Source: Hydrogenophilaceae bacterium (lineage in GTDB: Bacteria; Pseudomonadota; Alphaproteobacteria; Caulobacterales; Aquidulcibacteraceae). Taken from it: a stretch of DNA of 34,928 nt. The position numbers were made by a program, and so were the translations under genes. Shown here one piece after another: positions 7,833-14,072 of the stretch. The DNA is taken from contig JACAEE010000100.1 of NCBI GenBank assembly GCA_013389015.1, positions 1-34,928 of the forward strand. The letters run 5' to 3'. A model generated the notes under the pieces. The model did not search any database. It saw nothing but the letters and a program-made list of their open reading frames with translations, and was not told the origin of the DNA. Each line of letters begins with the position of its first letter. Within the stretch, counting starts at the first letter, position 1.

Positions 7833-8954
7833 ATGCGGCTGAATTTGGAGCGCGCCGCCTTCCTGAAGGCGCTCACGCACGTGCAAAGCGTCGTGGAGCG
7901 GCGCAACACCATCCCCATTCTCTCCAACGTGCTGCTGACGGCGCAGGGCGATTCCCTGCGCCTCTCCGCCACCGATCTCGACATCGAAATCTCTGAGACT
8001 GTGCCCGCCGACATCCAGCGCCCAGGCGCGATCTCCGCGCCCGCGCACAATCTCTACGACTTCGTCCGCAAGCTGCCCGAGAGCGCGCCGGTCCTTCTTG
8101 AACTGAAGCCCGACGATCCCCGCCTCTTCATCGCCGCGGCGCGCACGCGCCTGCATCTTCCGGTGCTGCCGTCGGATGATTTTCCGCTCATGCCCGCCGA
8201 CGGCTTCGACACCGACTTCGTCATCAGTCCCATCGAACTGGCGCGTCTGATCGACAAGACGCGCTTTGCGATCTCCACAGAAGAGACGCGCTACTATCTG
8301 AACGGAATCTATTTCCACACCGTCGCCGACACGGGCGGCGCCCACATGCTGCGCGCCGTCGCCACCGACGGCCATCGCTTGGCGCTTGCGGACTATCCCG
8401 CGCCGAACGGCGCCACGAAGATGCCTGGCGTGATCGTCCCACGCAAGACCATCAACGAGCTGCGTCGCCTGCTCGACGATGCCGCCGACGATGTCCGCGT
8501 CTCGGTGAGCGCGCAGAAGATTCGCTTCGCCGTGAACGACGCGGTGCTGACCTCGAAACTAATCGACGGCTCCTTCCCGGAATATGCGCGTGTGATTCCC
8601 AAGCAGAATTCGCGCAAGCTCAAGCTCGAGAACAAGGCGTTCAAGGAGGCGGTCGATCGCGTCGCCACCGTCTCGGCCGAGCGCACCCGCTCCGTGCGCC
8701 TGGCGATCGAGCCGGACAAGGTCACGCTCACCGTCAACAATCCCGACGCCGGCCTCGCCACCGAGGATCTCTCCGCCGAATATAGCGACGAGGCGATGGA
8801 GATCGGCTTCAACGCCAAATATCTCCTCGACGTCTCCGGCCAGATCAGCGGCGAACAGGCGCTGTTCGAGCTTGCCGATTCCGGCTCTCCCACGCTCGTG
8901 CGCGACGAAAGCGACGATCACGCGCTCTACGTGCTGATGCCGCTCCGCGTGTGA
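7833..8954 (+). CDS. dnaN: DNA polymerase III beta sliding clamp
   Basis: A 373-residue ring-forming clamp that tethers DNA polymerase III and other proteins to DNA. It begins MRLNLERAAFLKALTHVQSVVERRNTIPIL-type, the typical opening of DnaN; the central SFPEYARVIP and the C-terminal LMPLRV ending are also characteristic. The ATG at 7833 is preferred because GAGGA lies 9 bases upstream (7819-7823) and the protein then starts where the family does; 54 additional in-frame codons upstream look like non-coding sequence. It follows dnaA by 258 bases and precedes recF by 247 bases on the same strand. Confidence 0.97.
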   Translation: MRLNLERAAFLKALTHVQSVVERRNTIPILSNVLLTAQGDSLRLSATDLDIEISETVPADIQRPGAISAPAHNLYDFVRKLPESAPVLLELKPDDPRLFIAAARTRLHLPVLPSDDFPLMPADGFDTDFVISPIELARLIDKTRFAISTEETRYYLNGIYFHTVADTGGAHMLRAVATDGHRLALADYPAPNGATKMPGVIVPRKTINELRRLLDDAADDVRVSVSAQKIRFAVNDAVLTSKLIDGSFPEYARVIPKQNSRKLKLENKAFKEAVDRVATVSAERTRSVRLAIEPDKVTLTVNNPDAGLATEDLSAEYSDEAMEIGFNAKYLLDVSGQISGEQALFELADSGSPTLVRDESDDHALYVLMPLRV

Positions 8955-9071
8955 AACGGGAATTCATCCGAACACAGTTGAATACTCGCGCCCCATTGAG
9001 GGAGCAGGTAGTATGCGGTGGAAGAGCGCCGCATCCGGCGCAATCGCTTCCTTCCCTCGCCGCCACGAAAT

Positions 9072-9093
9072 CCCTTCCCCCCTGGGGGAAGGG
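9072..9093. repeat. C/G-rich hairpin of a GGGGGAAGGG intergenic repeat upstream of recF
   Basis: CCCTTCCCCC at 9072-9081 pairs perfectly with GGGGGAAGGG at 9084-9093. A second purine run, GGGAAGGGGGG at 9096-9106, could pair with the same pyrimidine arm. Such runs are common between genes in GC-rich alphaproteobacteria. There is no T-tract, so a simple intrinsic terminator of dnaN is not supported. Confidence 0.55.
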
Positions 9094-9115
9094 TAGGGAA
9101 GGGGGGACGTGCACG

Positions 9116-9205
9116 ATGAGTGCGGCCGGCGCCGTCAGCGCTTCATCACGGACTCCCCCAGCCGGAAAAGAGGTGCGCGTTCCGCCCGCGGCCGCATCGC
9201 CATGA
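9116..9205 (+). CDS. Possible 29-residue leader ORF overlapping the recF start
   Basis: An ATG at 9116 lies 9 bases after the strong purine run ending at 9106, which is an excellent ribosome binding site. The frame encodes 29 residues (MSAAGAVSASS... ending AAASP) and stops with a TGA at 9203-9205 that overlaps the recF ATG at 9202 as ATGA. recF has no clear ribosome binding site of its own. The layout is that of translational coupling, but the peptide shows no family features and may have no function of its own. Confidence 0.35.
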   Translation: MSAAGAVSASSRTPPAGKEVRVPPAAASP

Positions 9206-10335
9206 GCCATCGCCTCTACTGCACGCGCTTGACGCTCACGGATTTCCGCAATCACGCCGCGCTCGATCTCGACCTCGACGGCCGCCCGGTGTGCCTCTAC
9301 GGCGCCAACGGCGCGGGCAAGACCAATATCCTGGAAGCGCTGACCATGTTCGCGCCTGGCCGCGGCCTGCGCGGCGCCGGCCTGCTCGATCTCGCCCGGG
9401 GCGGCGAAGCGGCGGCGGCTGACCGCCCACGCCCCTGGTCCGTCGCTGCGCGCCTCCAGGTTGAGGGCGAAACGATGCAGCTCGGCGTCGGCGCCGAGCG
9501 CACCCCGGAAGGCGGAACCAAGCGCATCGCGCGACTGAACGGGGAGTCTGCGACGCCAGGCGACCTCGCCGCCGTCGCGCGGATGACCTGGGTGATCCCG
9601 GCGATGGATCGTCTGTTCGCCGGCCCGCCGGCGGACCGGCGCCGCTTCTTCGATCGCATGACCATCGCGCGCGCGCCCGAGCATGGCGTCCAGGCCGCCG
9701 CCTATGAGCGCGCGATGCGGGAGCGCCAGCGCCTCCTTTCCGAGCCCGGCTATGACGCCCAATGGCTGGCGGGCCTCGAGCGCGAGATGGCCGGCCATGG
9801 CGCAGCGATCGCCGCCGCGCGCGTGGAGACGCTGGAGCTGCTTCGCCGCGCCATTGCGCAGCGCCCTGACGGCGCCTTTCCGAAGGCGGACATCGTCCTT
9901 GAAGGGGCGCTGGAGGAACAGTTTCTCGCACACGAGAAAAGCTTCGATGTCGAAGATCGCTTCGCCCGCGCGCTGCACGATGCGCGCGCCCGCGACGCCG
10001 CAATCGGCCGCGCGCTGGCCGGCCCGCACCGCAGCGATCTCACCGTGCGCCATCAAGCCAAGGACATGCCCGCCGAGCATTGCTCGACCGGCGAGCAGAA
10101 GGCGCTGCTGCTCGGCCTCTTTCTCGCCCACGCCCGGGCGCTTGCGGATGATCCCGGCGCCGGCCCAGCGCTCTTGCTGATCGACGAAGCCGCCGCCCAC
10201 CTCGACGCCGAACGCCGCGCCGCGCTCTTCGATGAACTCCTCGCCAATCCCGGCCAGGCCTGGCTCACGGGCACGGACGCGAACCTCTTCGAGGCCTTCG
10301 GCGATCGCGCCCAGCTTTTCCGCATCGGCGCGTGA
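9202..10335 (+). CDS. recF: DNA replication/repair protein RecF
   Basis: A 377-residue SMC-like ATPase that loads RecA at gaps with RecO and RecR. Visible features are the N-terminal LTLTDFRNHAAL strand motif, Walker A GANGAGKT at about residues 34-41, the signature STGEQKALL, and Walker B LLLIDEAAAHLD near the C terminus. The length is normal. ATG 9202 gives the standard N terminus; the longer in-frame reading from GTG 9109 would add 31 Arg-rich residues with no resemblance to RecF. The start is overlapped by a short leader ORF. In most alphaproteobacteria gyrB follows directly; here it is more than 6 kb away. Confidence 0.95.
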   Translation: MSHRLYCTRLTLTDFRNHAALDLDLDGRPVCLYGANGAGKTNILEALTMFAPGRGLRGAGLLDLARGGEAAAADRPRPWSVAARLQVEGETMQLGVGAERTPEGGTKRIARLNGESATPGDLAAVARMTWVIPAMDRLFAGPPADRRRFFDRMTIARAPEHGVQAAAYERAMRERQRLLSEPGYDAQWLAGLEREMAGHGAAIAAARVETLELLRRAIAQRPDGAFPKADIVLEGALEEQFLAHEKSFDVEDRFARALHDARARDAAIGRALAGPHRSDLTVRHQAKDMPAEHCSTGEQKALLLGLFLAHARALADDPGAGPALLLIDEAAAHLDAERRAALFDELLANPGQAWLTGTDANLFEAFGDRAQLFRIGA

Positions 10336-10359
10336 ACTCGTCCGTCGAGGGCGCCGCTG

Positions 10360-11799
10360 TCATTCCAATTCTGCCAGCAGCGCGCGGGCCGCATTCGCCA
10401 TCTGTCCGCCATGGGGATTGTAGGCGATCGGCCGCAGCGCCGCGATCGCTTCATCGCGGCGGCCGTGGGCGGCGAGCTGGATGGCGGCGTTCATGCCGAT
10501 CTCGTCCACCTGCGGCGCCAGATTGGCGGCCTCCACCAGGATATCGAGGCGCTCGGCCGGCATTGCCGCTTCTTGCGTCCAGAACGTCATGGCGAAGCGA
10601 TAGAGCGTCGGCGCATGGCGCGGATCGACGCGGTGCGCGCGCACGAAGTGCCGCCGGCTTTCAGCGATCAGCGTTTCATCGTCAACGTTCGCCTCCGCCT
10701 CGCGCTGGTAGGCGACGCCCATGAGGTAGAGCGCGTCGAGATCTTGGGGATTGGCGGCGAGCGCCCGCGATAGCGCTGCGCGCGCGGCGCCGTGATCGCC
10801 GGCGAGGATCTCCGCGCGCGCCAACGTGCGCAAGGCGAACGGGTCGTCGCTGCCGGACGCCCGGCGGCGCACCGCATCGATGAGCTCGGCGCGATCCTCG
10901 TCCTGCACGCCGCACCGCAGCCGCAGGTCGCGCGTGAGCAGATCGTCCGCGCCTGGCGAGAGCCGGCTGACGCTGAGCGGCGTCCGCGCCGGCGTGCGCG
11001 CCATCGTGACGTAAGTCAGCGCCGTGCGTATGTAGCGGCGCAACTCGTCCTGCAGCGCGTCGGGCGTCTTCGCGAAATGTTCGTTGAACGCAGCGATCGG
11101 GTCGGCGCCGCCTCGCATGGCGCCGAAATAGCGTTGCAGCGTGTCGGTGCAGCCCGGCGTGTTCGCGCAATAGTGCACCAAGAGCCAGCTTTGCGCGTAG
11201 AAATTCTGCCGCTCTTCCTCGGAGAGACTCGAAACCGGCGCTGCAAGCAGCCGCTCCATGGGCAGCCAGCGCGTGGTTTCAAGCGCTCTGATCCGCATCG
11301 GCTCAAACCGCCCGATCGAATAGGAGTCGGGGCGCACATCGACAGTCGCGACATATTCCGCGAAGCCCTCGACATACCAGGCGGGATAGGCGGCCGGGAA
11401 ATAGCGCAGCATGAAATGGTGCGCGTATTCGTGGAACAGCACATGGTCCGCTAGGTCGCGATCGCCGCGGAACTCGGCCAACGCGGCGGGCGAAGCCGTG
11501 TAGAAGCCGGCGATCGAGCCGGATGACGTAGTTCCGCGCACTTCGGCCAGCAATCCTGCGCCGCGGAACAGATAGACTTCAAGCTTCACCGGATCGTCAT
11601 CGGGGGCCACGCGAGTGATCGAACGCAGCAGCGCATCGAAACCCTCCAGCCGCTCCAGGGCCGCGGCCACCCGCGCTTCGCTATGATCGCTGACCACGAT
11701 GAAGTGCGGGCTCTCCATCCTGAGCCAGCGCCCCTGCGCCTGCGCCGGCGCGATGGCGCCCACGATGAGGAGGCCGATCAGCGCCGCAATCCGAACCAT
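10360..11799 (-). CDS. Secreted HExxH metalloprotease-like protein with C-terminal TPR repeats
   Basis: A 479-residue protein with a signal peptide (residues 1 to about 22, ending AQAQG). The zinc motif HEYAH is at 123-127, followed by WYVEGFAEY, where E144 would be the third ligand of a gluzincin. This arrangement resembles the DUF1570-type peptidases. From about residue 305 the protein is helical with TPR-like pairs (for example LAANPQDLDALYLMGVAYQ). It is predicted to be periplasmic, and its substrate is unknown. It is encoded convergently to recF with a 24-base gap. It is part of the block lying between recF and gyrB. Peptidase activity is inferred from the motif only. Confidence 0.8.
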   Translation of the reverse strand: MVRIAALIGLLIVGAIAPAQAQGRWLRMESPHFIVVSDHSEARVAAALERLEGFDALLRSITRVAPDDDPVKLEVYLFRGAGLLAEVRGTTSSGSIAGFYTASPAALAEFRGDRDLADHVLFHEYAHHFMLRYFPAAYPAWYVEGFAEYVATVDVRPDSYSIGRFEPMRIRALETTRWLPMERLLAAPVSSLSEEERQNFYAQSWLLVHYCANTPGCTDTLQRYFGAMRGGADPIAAFNEHFAKTPDALQDELRRYIRTALTYVTMARTPARTPLSVSRLSPGADDLLTRDLRLRCGVQDEDRAELIDAVRRRASGSDDPFALRTLARAEILAGDHGAARAALSRALAANPQDLDALYLMGVAYQREAEANVDDETLIAESRRHFVRAHRVDPRHAPTLYRFAMTFWTQEAAMPAERLDILVEAANLAPQVDEIGMNAAIQLAAHGRRDEAIAALRPIAYNPHGGQMANAARALLAELE

Positions 11800-11937
11800 C
11801 CGATCCTCCCGCGGAACCGCGCCACTTTAGGCGGTCCTCGGTGCGGTTTCATCCCCACGCAGGCGCGAAGACGGCTTCGCGGCGAAGGGGCGCATGCAGA
11901 CGCGTCAAAAATTCCGTCGCTGCGCCGTCGCGCCAAG

Positions 11938-11999
11938 AAAAGCGCCGGCTGGAAGCCGGCGGTCCCCCGCGTACAGGACATGCGCCGGAGCGCGCCGGA
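11938..11999. repeat. Dispersed intergenic repeat, copy A
   Basis: The first 31 bases (11938-11968) match 14001-14031 at 28 of 31 positions and contain the palindrome GCCGGCTGGAAGCCGGC. Weaker similarity (ACATGCGCC and GCGCGCCGG words) continues to about 11999. It lies in the 263-base gap between a peptidase gene and the end of the P450 gene, where no coding sequence is supported. Confidence 0.6.
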
Positions 12000-12062
12000 G
12001 CGCCCATCGGCGCGCTACGACGATGGGGTTTCCGTCGCGGCGCCGGCGCGCCAAGAAAGAGC

Positions 12063-13346
12063 CTAATTCGGGATCAGCACGGGCATGTATTCGTAGCCCT
12101 TCACGAAGCTCGACATGACCCGCCGCGGCTCGTCCACCACGTCGATCCGCGGGAACCGCTTCAGGATTTCCTCCCACACGATCCGCAGCTGCAATTCCGC
12201 GAGCCTGTTGCCGACGCAGCGATGGATGCCGAACCCGAACGAGAGGTGGCGGCGCACGTTGGGCCGATCGATGATGAACTCGTTGGGGTTCTCGATCACT
12301 TCATCGTCGCGGTTGCCGGACACGTACCACATCAGCACGCGATCGCCTTCGCGGATCGTCTGCCCGCGCATTTCGATGTCGCGCGTCGCGCGCCGGCGCA
12401 TATAGGCGAGCGGCGTCTGCCAGCGGATGATCTCGCTCACCATCGAGGGGATGAGCGCGGGGTTCGCGCGCAGCTTGTCATATTGCTCGGGGAATTTGTT
12501 GAGCGCGTAGAGCCCGCCGGAGATCGAATTGCGCGTGGTGTCGTTGCCGCCGACGATGAGCAGGATCAGGTTTCCCAGATACTCCATCGGCTGCATGTTT
12601 TTCGTCGATTCCCCACGCGCCATCATCGAGATCAGGTCGAACTTGGGCTCGGTCTGCTTGGCGCGCTCGTTCCAGAGATTGGTGAAATAGGCGAGGCATT
12701 CCATCAGCTCGGCGCGCCGATGATCTTCGCTTTCCACGATCCCGGAATCGGGCGCGGCCGTCGCCACGTCAGACCAGCGCGTCAGCTTGCGCCGATCCTC
12801 CCACGGAAAATCGAACAAGGTCGCCAGCATTTGCGTGGTGAGCTCGATCGAGATCGCGTCCACCCAGTCGAACACTTCGCCTCTGGGGCACGCGTCGAGC
12901 AGCCCCGCCGCGCGTTCGCGGATGATCGATTCCATGCGCGCGAGATTGTCCGGCGCCACAATCGGCGAGACGGTCTTGCGCTGCTCGTCATGCTTGGGCG
13001 GGTCCATGGCGATGAACATGGGCAGCGTGAAGTCTTCGTCCGGATCCGGCAGCACGATCGTGGGCTCGGAGGAGAAGTCCTGGTGGTTGGTGTCCACCGC
13101 CATGATGTCGTGGTACTTGGTGACCGACCAGTACGGGAATTCCGGGTGGGTCGAGCAATAATGCACCGGCGCCTCGGCGCGCAGGCGCTCGAAATACGGC
13201 CAGTGCACGTCCTCGCGGAAGAGCTGATTGTCCGCCGGGTTGAACGCCTCCAGCGGCGTTGCATAGGCCCTCGCCCGTTCTTCGCGCTGGCGCTCCGTTT
13301 CGCGGGCGCCGGAGGCTTCGATGGGACGGGAAAGGGCGGCGCTCAT
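12063..13346 (-). CDS. CYP153-family cytochrome P450 (alkane/fatty-acid terminal hydroxylase)
   Basis: A 427-residue soluble class I P450. The I-helix reads LIVGGNDTTRNSISGG (around 264-278), where GGNDTTRNS is typical of CYP153. ExxR is E305-I-I-R308, and the haem loop FGFGIHRCVG has cysteine ligand C377. Long stretches such as FIAMDPPKHDEQRKTVSPIVAP also agree with CYP153A enzymes as recalled. These enzymes hydroxylate the terminal carbon of medium-chain alkanes and related compounds using electrons from ferredoxin and a ferredoxin reductase; neither partner is encoded in this window. The start at 13346 has GGAG nine bases upstream, while the longer reading to 13436 runs through the divergent promoter region. 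A CCAGATCTGG palindrome lies 20-29 bases before the start. Its neighbours are a divergent GFA gene and a TBDR gene. Confidence 0.93.
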   Translation of the reverse strand: MSAALSRPIEASGARETERQREERARAYATPLEAFNPADNQLFREDVHWPYFERLRAEAPVHYCSTHPEFPYWSVTKYHDIMAVDTNHQDFSSEPTIVLPDPDEDFTLPMFIAMDPPKHDEQRKTVSPIVAPDNLARMESIIRERAAGLLDACPRGEVFDWVDAISIELTTQMLATLFDFPWEDRRKLTRWSDVATAAPDSGIVESEDHRRAELMECLAYFTNLWNERAKQTEPKFDLISMMARGESTKNMQPMEYLGNLILLIVGGNDTTRNSISGGLYALNKFPEQYDKLRANPALIPSMVSEIIRWQTPLAYMRRRATRDIEMRGQTIREGDRVLMWYVSGNRDDEVIENPNEFIIDRPNVRRHLSFGFGIHRCVGNRLAELQLRIVWEEILKRFPRIDVVDEPRRVMSSFVKGYEYMPVLIPN

Positions 13347-13365
13347 GGCGTTTTCTCCGATGGGT

Positions 13366-13375
13366 CCAGATCTGG
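13366..13375. promoter_or_regulatory. Palindrome CCAGATCTGG in the CYP153/GFA divergent promoter region
   Basis: A perfect 10-base palindrome sits 20 bases upstream of the P450 start, in a 131-base gap shared by two divergent genes. It is a candidate operator by position only; no regulator gene is adjacent. Confidence 0.25.
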
Positions 13376-13477
13376 CCTGCTTGGGGGCGCCGCAGCAGCG
13401 TGACTGAGGCGTCATTTTTCGGGAGAATGGCGCCAAATCCCGCCTTGGAAAAGCGGTTTGCGGAAAAAGGAGGTCTC

Positions 13478-13831
13478 ATGGCGATCAAGGGCGGCTGCCA
13501 CTGCGGCAGGTTCGCGTTCGAGGTCGATGGCGCGCCGACGCAGGCGATGGAGTGCAATTGCTCCCACTGCGCCCGCAAGGGCTTCCTGCTGTGGTTCGTC
13601 CCTGCCGACCAGTTCCGGCTGACGGCCGGCGACGCCGCGGAGATGACGCTCTACACCTTCAACAAGGGCGTGATCGAGCATCGCTTCTGTCCGACCTGCG
13701 GCGTCCAGCCCTTCGCCCGCGGCAAGCCGCCGGGCGCGCCCGCGGAGATGGTCGCGGTCAATCTCCGCACCGTGCCGGATTTCGATCGCGGAAGCGTCCA
13801 GATCGTCCCGGTGGACGGCAAGAGCTTCTGA
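13478..13831 (+). CDS. GFA (CENP-V/GFA domain) family zinc protein
   Basis: A 117-residue protein of the glutathione-dependent formaldehyde-activating (Gfa) fold. The zinc ligands are visible in order: C7-x-C9, C26-x-C28-x2-C31 and C71-x2-C74, which is the complete set for this family. The founding member is thought to help condense formaldehyde with glutathione, but most small GFA proteins have no proven reaction. ATG 13478 has a perfect AAAGGAGG seven to ten bases upstream; the frame is open upstream but lies antisense to the P450 gene. It is transcribed divergently from the CYP153 gene, so shared regulation is possible. Confidence 0.9.
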   Translation: MAIKGGCHCGRFAFEVDGAPTQAMECNCSHCARKGFLLWFVPADQFRLTAGDAAEMTLYTFNKGVIEHRFCPTCGVQPFARGKPPGAPAEMVAVNLRTVPDFDRGSVQIVPVDGKSF

Positions 13832-13880
13832 TGTCGCGCGGAGAAGGGGATCCGGTTCCCGCCGCGCCAAAAAAGCTCTC

Positions 13881-13988
13881 CCTCATTCCGGCCGGAGCAG
13901 TGCGCAGCACCGCGCAGCGCCGGAAACCAGGAGCTTCCTTGGCTTCCGGGTCTCCCCCTCGCTGCGCGAGGGTCCGCCCGGAATGAGG
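13881..13988. repeat. 108-base intergenic element bounded by perfect 10-bp inverted repeats
   Basis: CCTCATTCCG at 13881-13890 is mirrored by CGGAATGAGG at 13979-13988. The interior also contains complementary GC-rich words, for example CTCGCTGCGCGAG. Its look, with CATTCCGG ends and GGAAACCAGG-type interior, is that of the palindromic intergenic repeats common in alphaproteobacterial chromosomes. It follows the GFA gene and precedes copy B of the dispersed repeat. Confidence 0.6.
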
Positions 13989-14000
13989 CGGCGAAGGCGA

Positions 14001-14061
14001 AAAAGCGCCCCCTGGAGGCCGGCGGTCCCCCCGAGTCCAAAACACGCGCCAGCGCGCCAGA
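14001..14061. repeat. Dispersed intergenic repeat, copy B
   Basis: Second copy of the element at 11938-11999, in the same orientation, with 28 of the first 31 bases identical. It ends just before the stop codon of the neighbouring TonB-receptor gene. The 13832-14072 gap contains this and the 108-base element and no supported gene. Confidence 0.6.
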
Positions 14062-14072
14062 ACAAACCCTAA

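Noticed and set aside
8845-10200. 451-codon open frame antisense to recF and the end of dnaN
   Set aside because: It crosses two core genes and the repeat-rich gap and has no family features.
11841-13403. 520-codon frame antisense to the CYP153 gene
   Set aside because: It covers a P450 with all haem and I-helix motifs; its His/Arg-rich product is a codon shadow.
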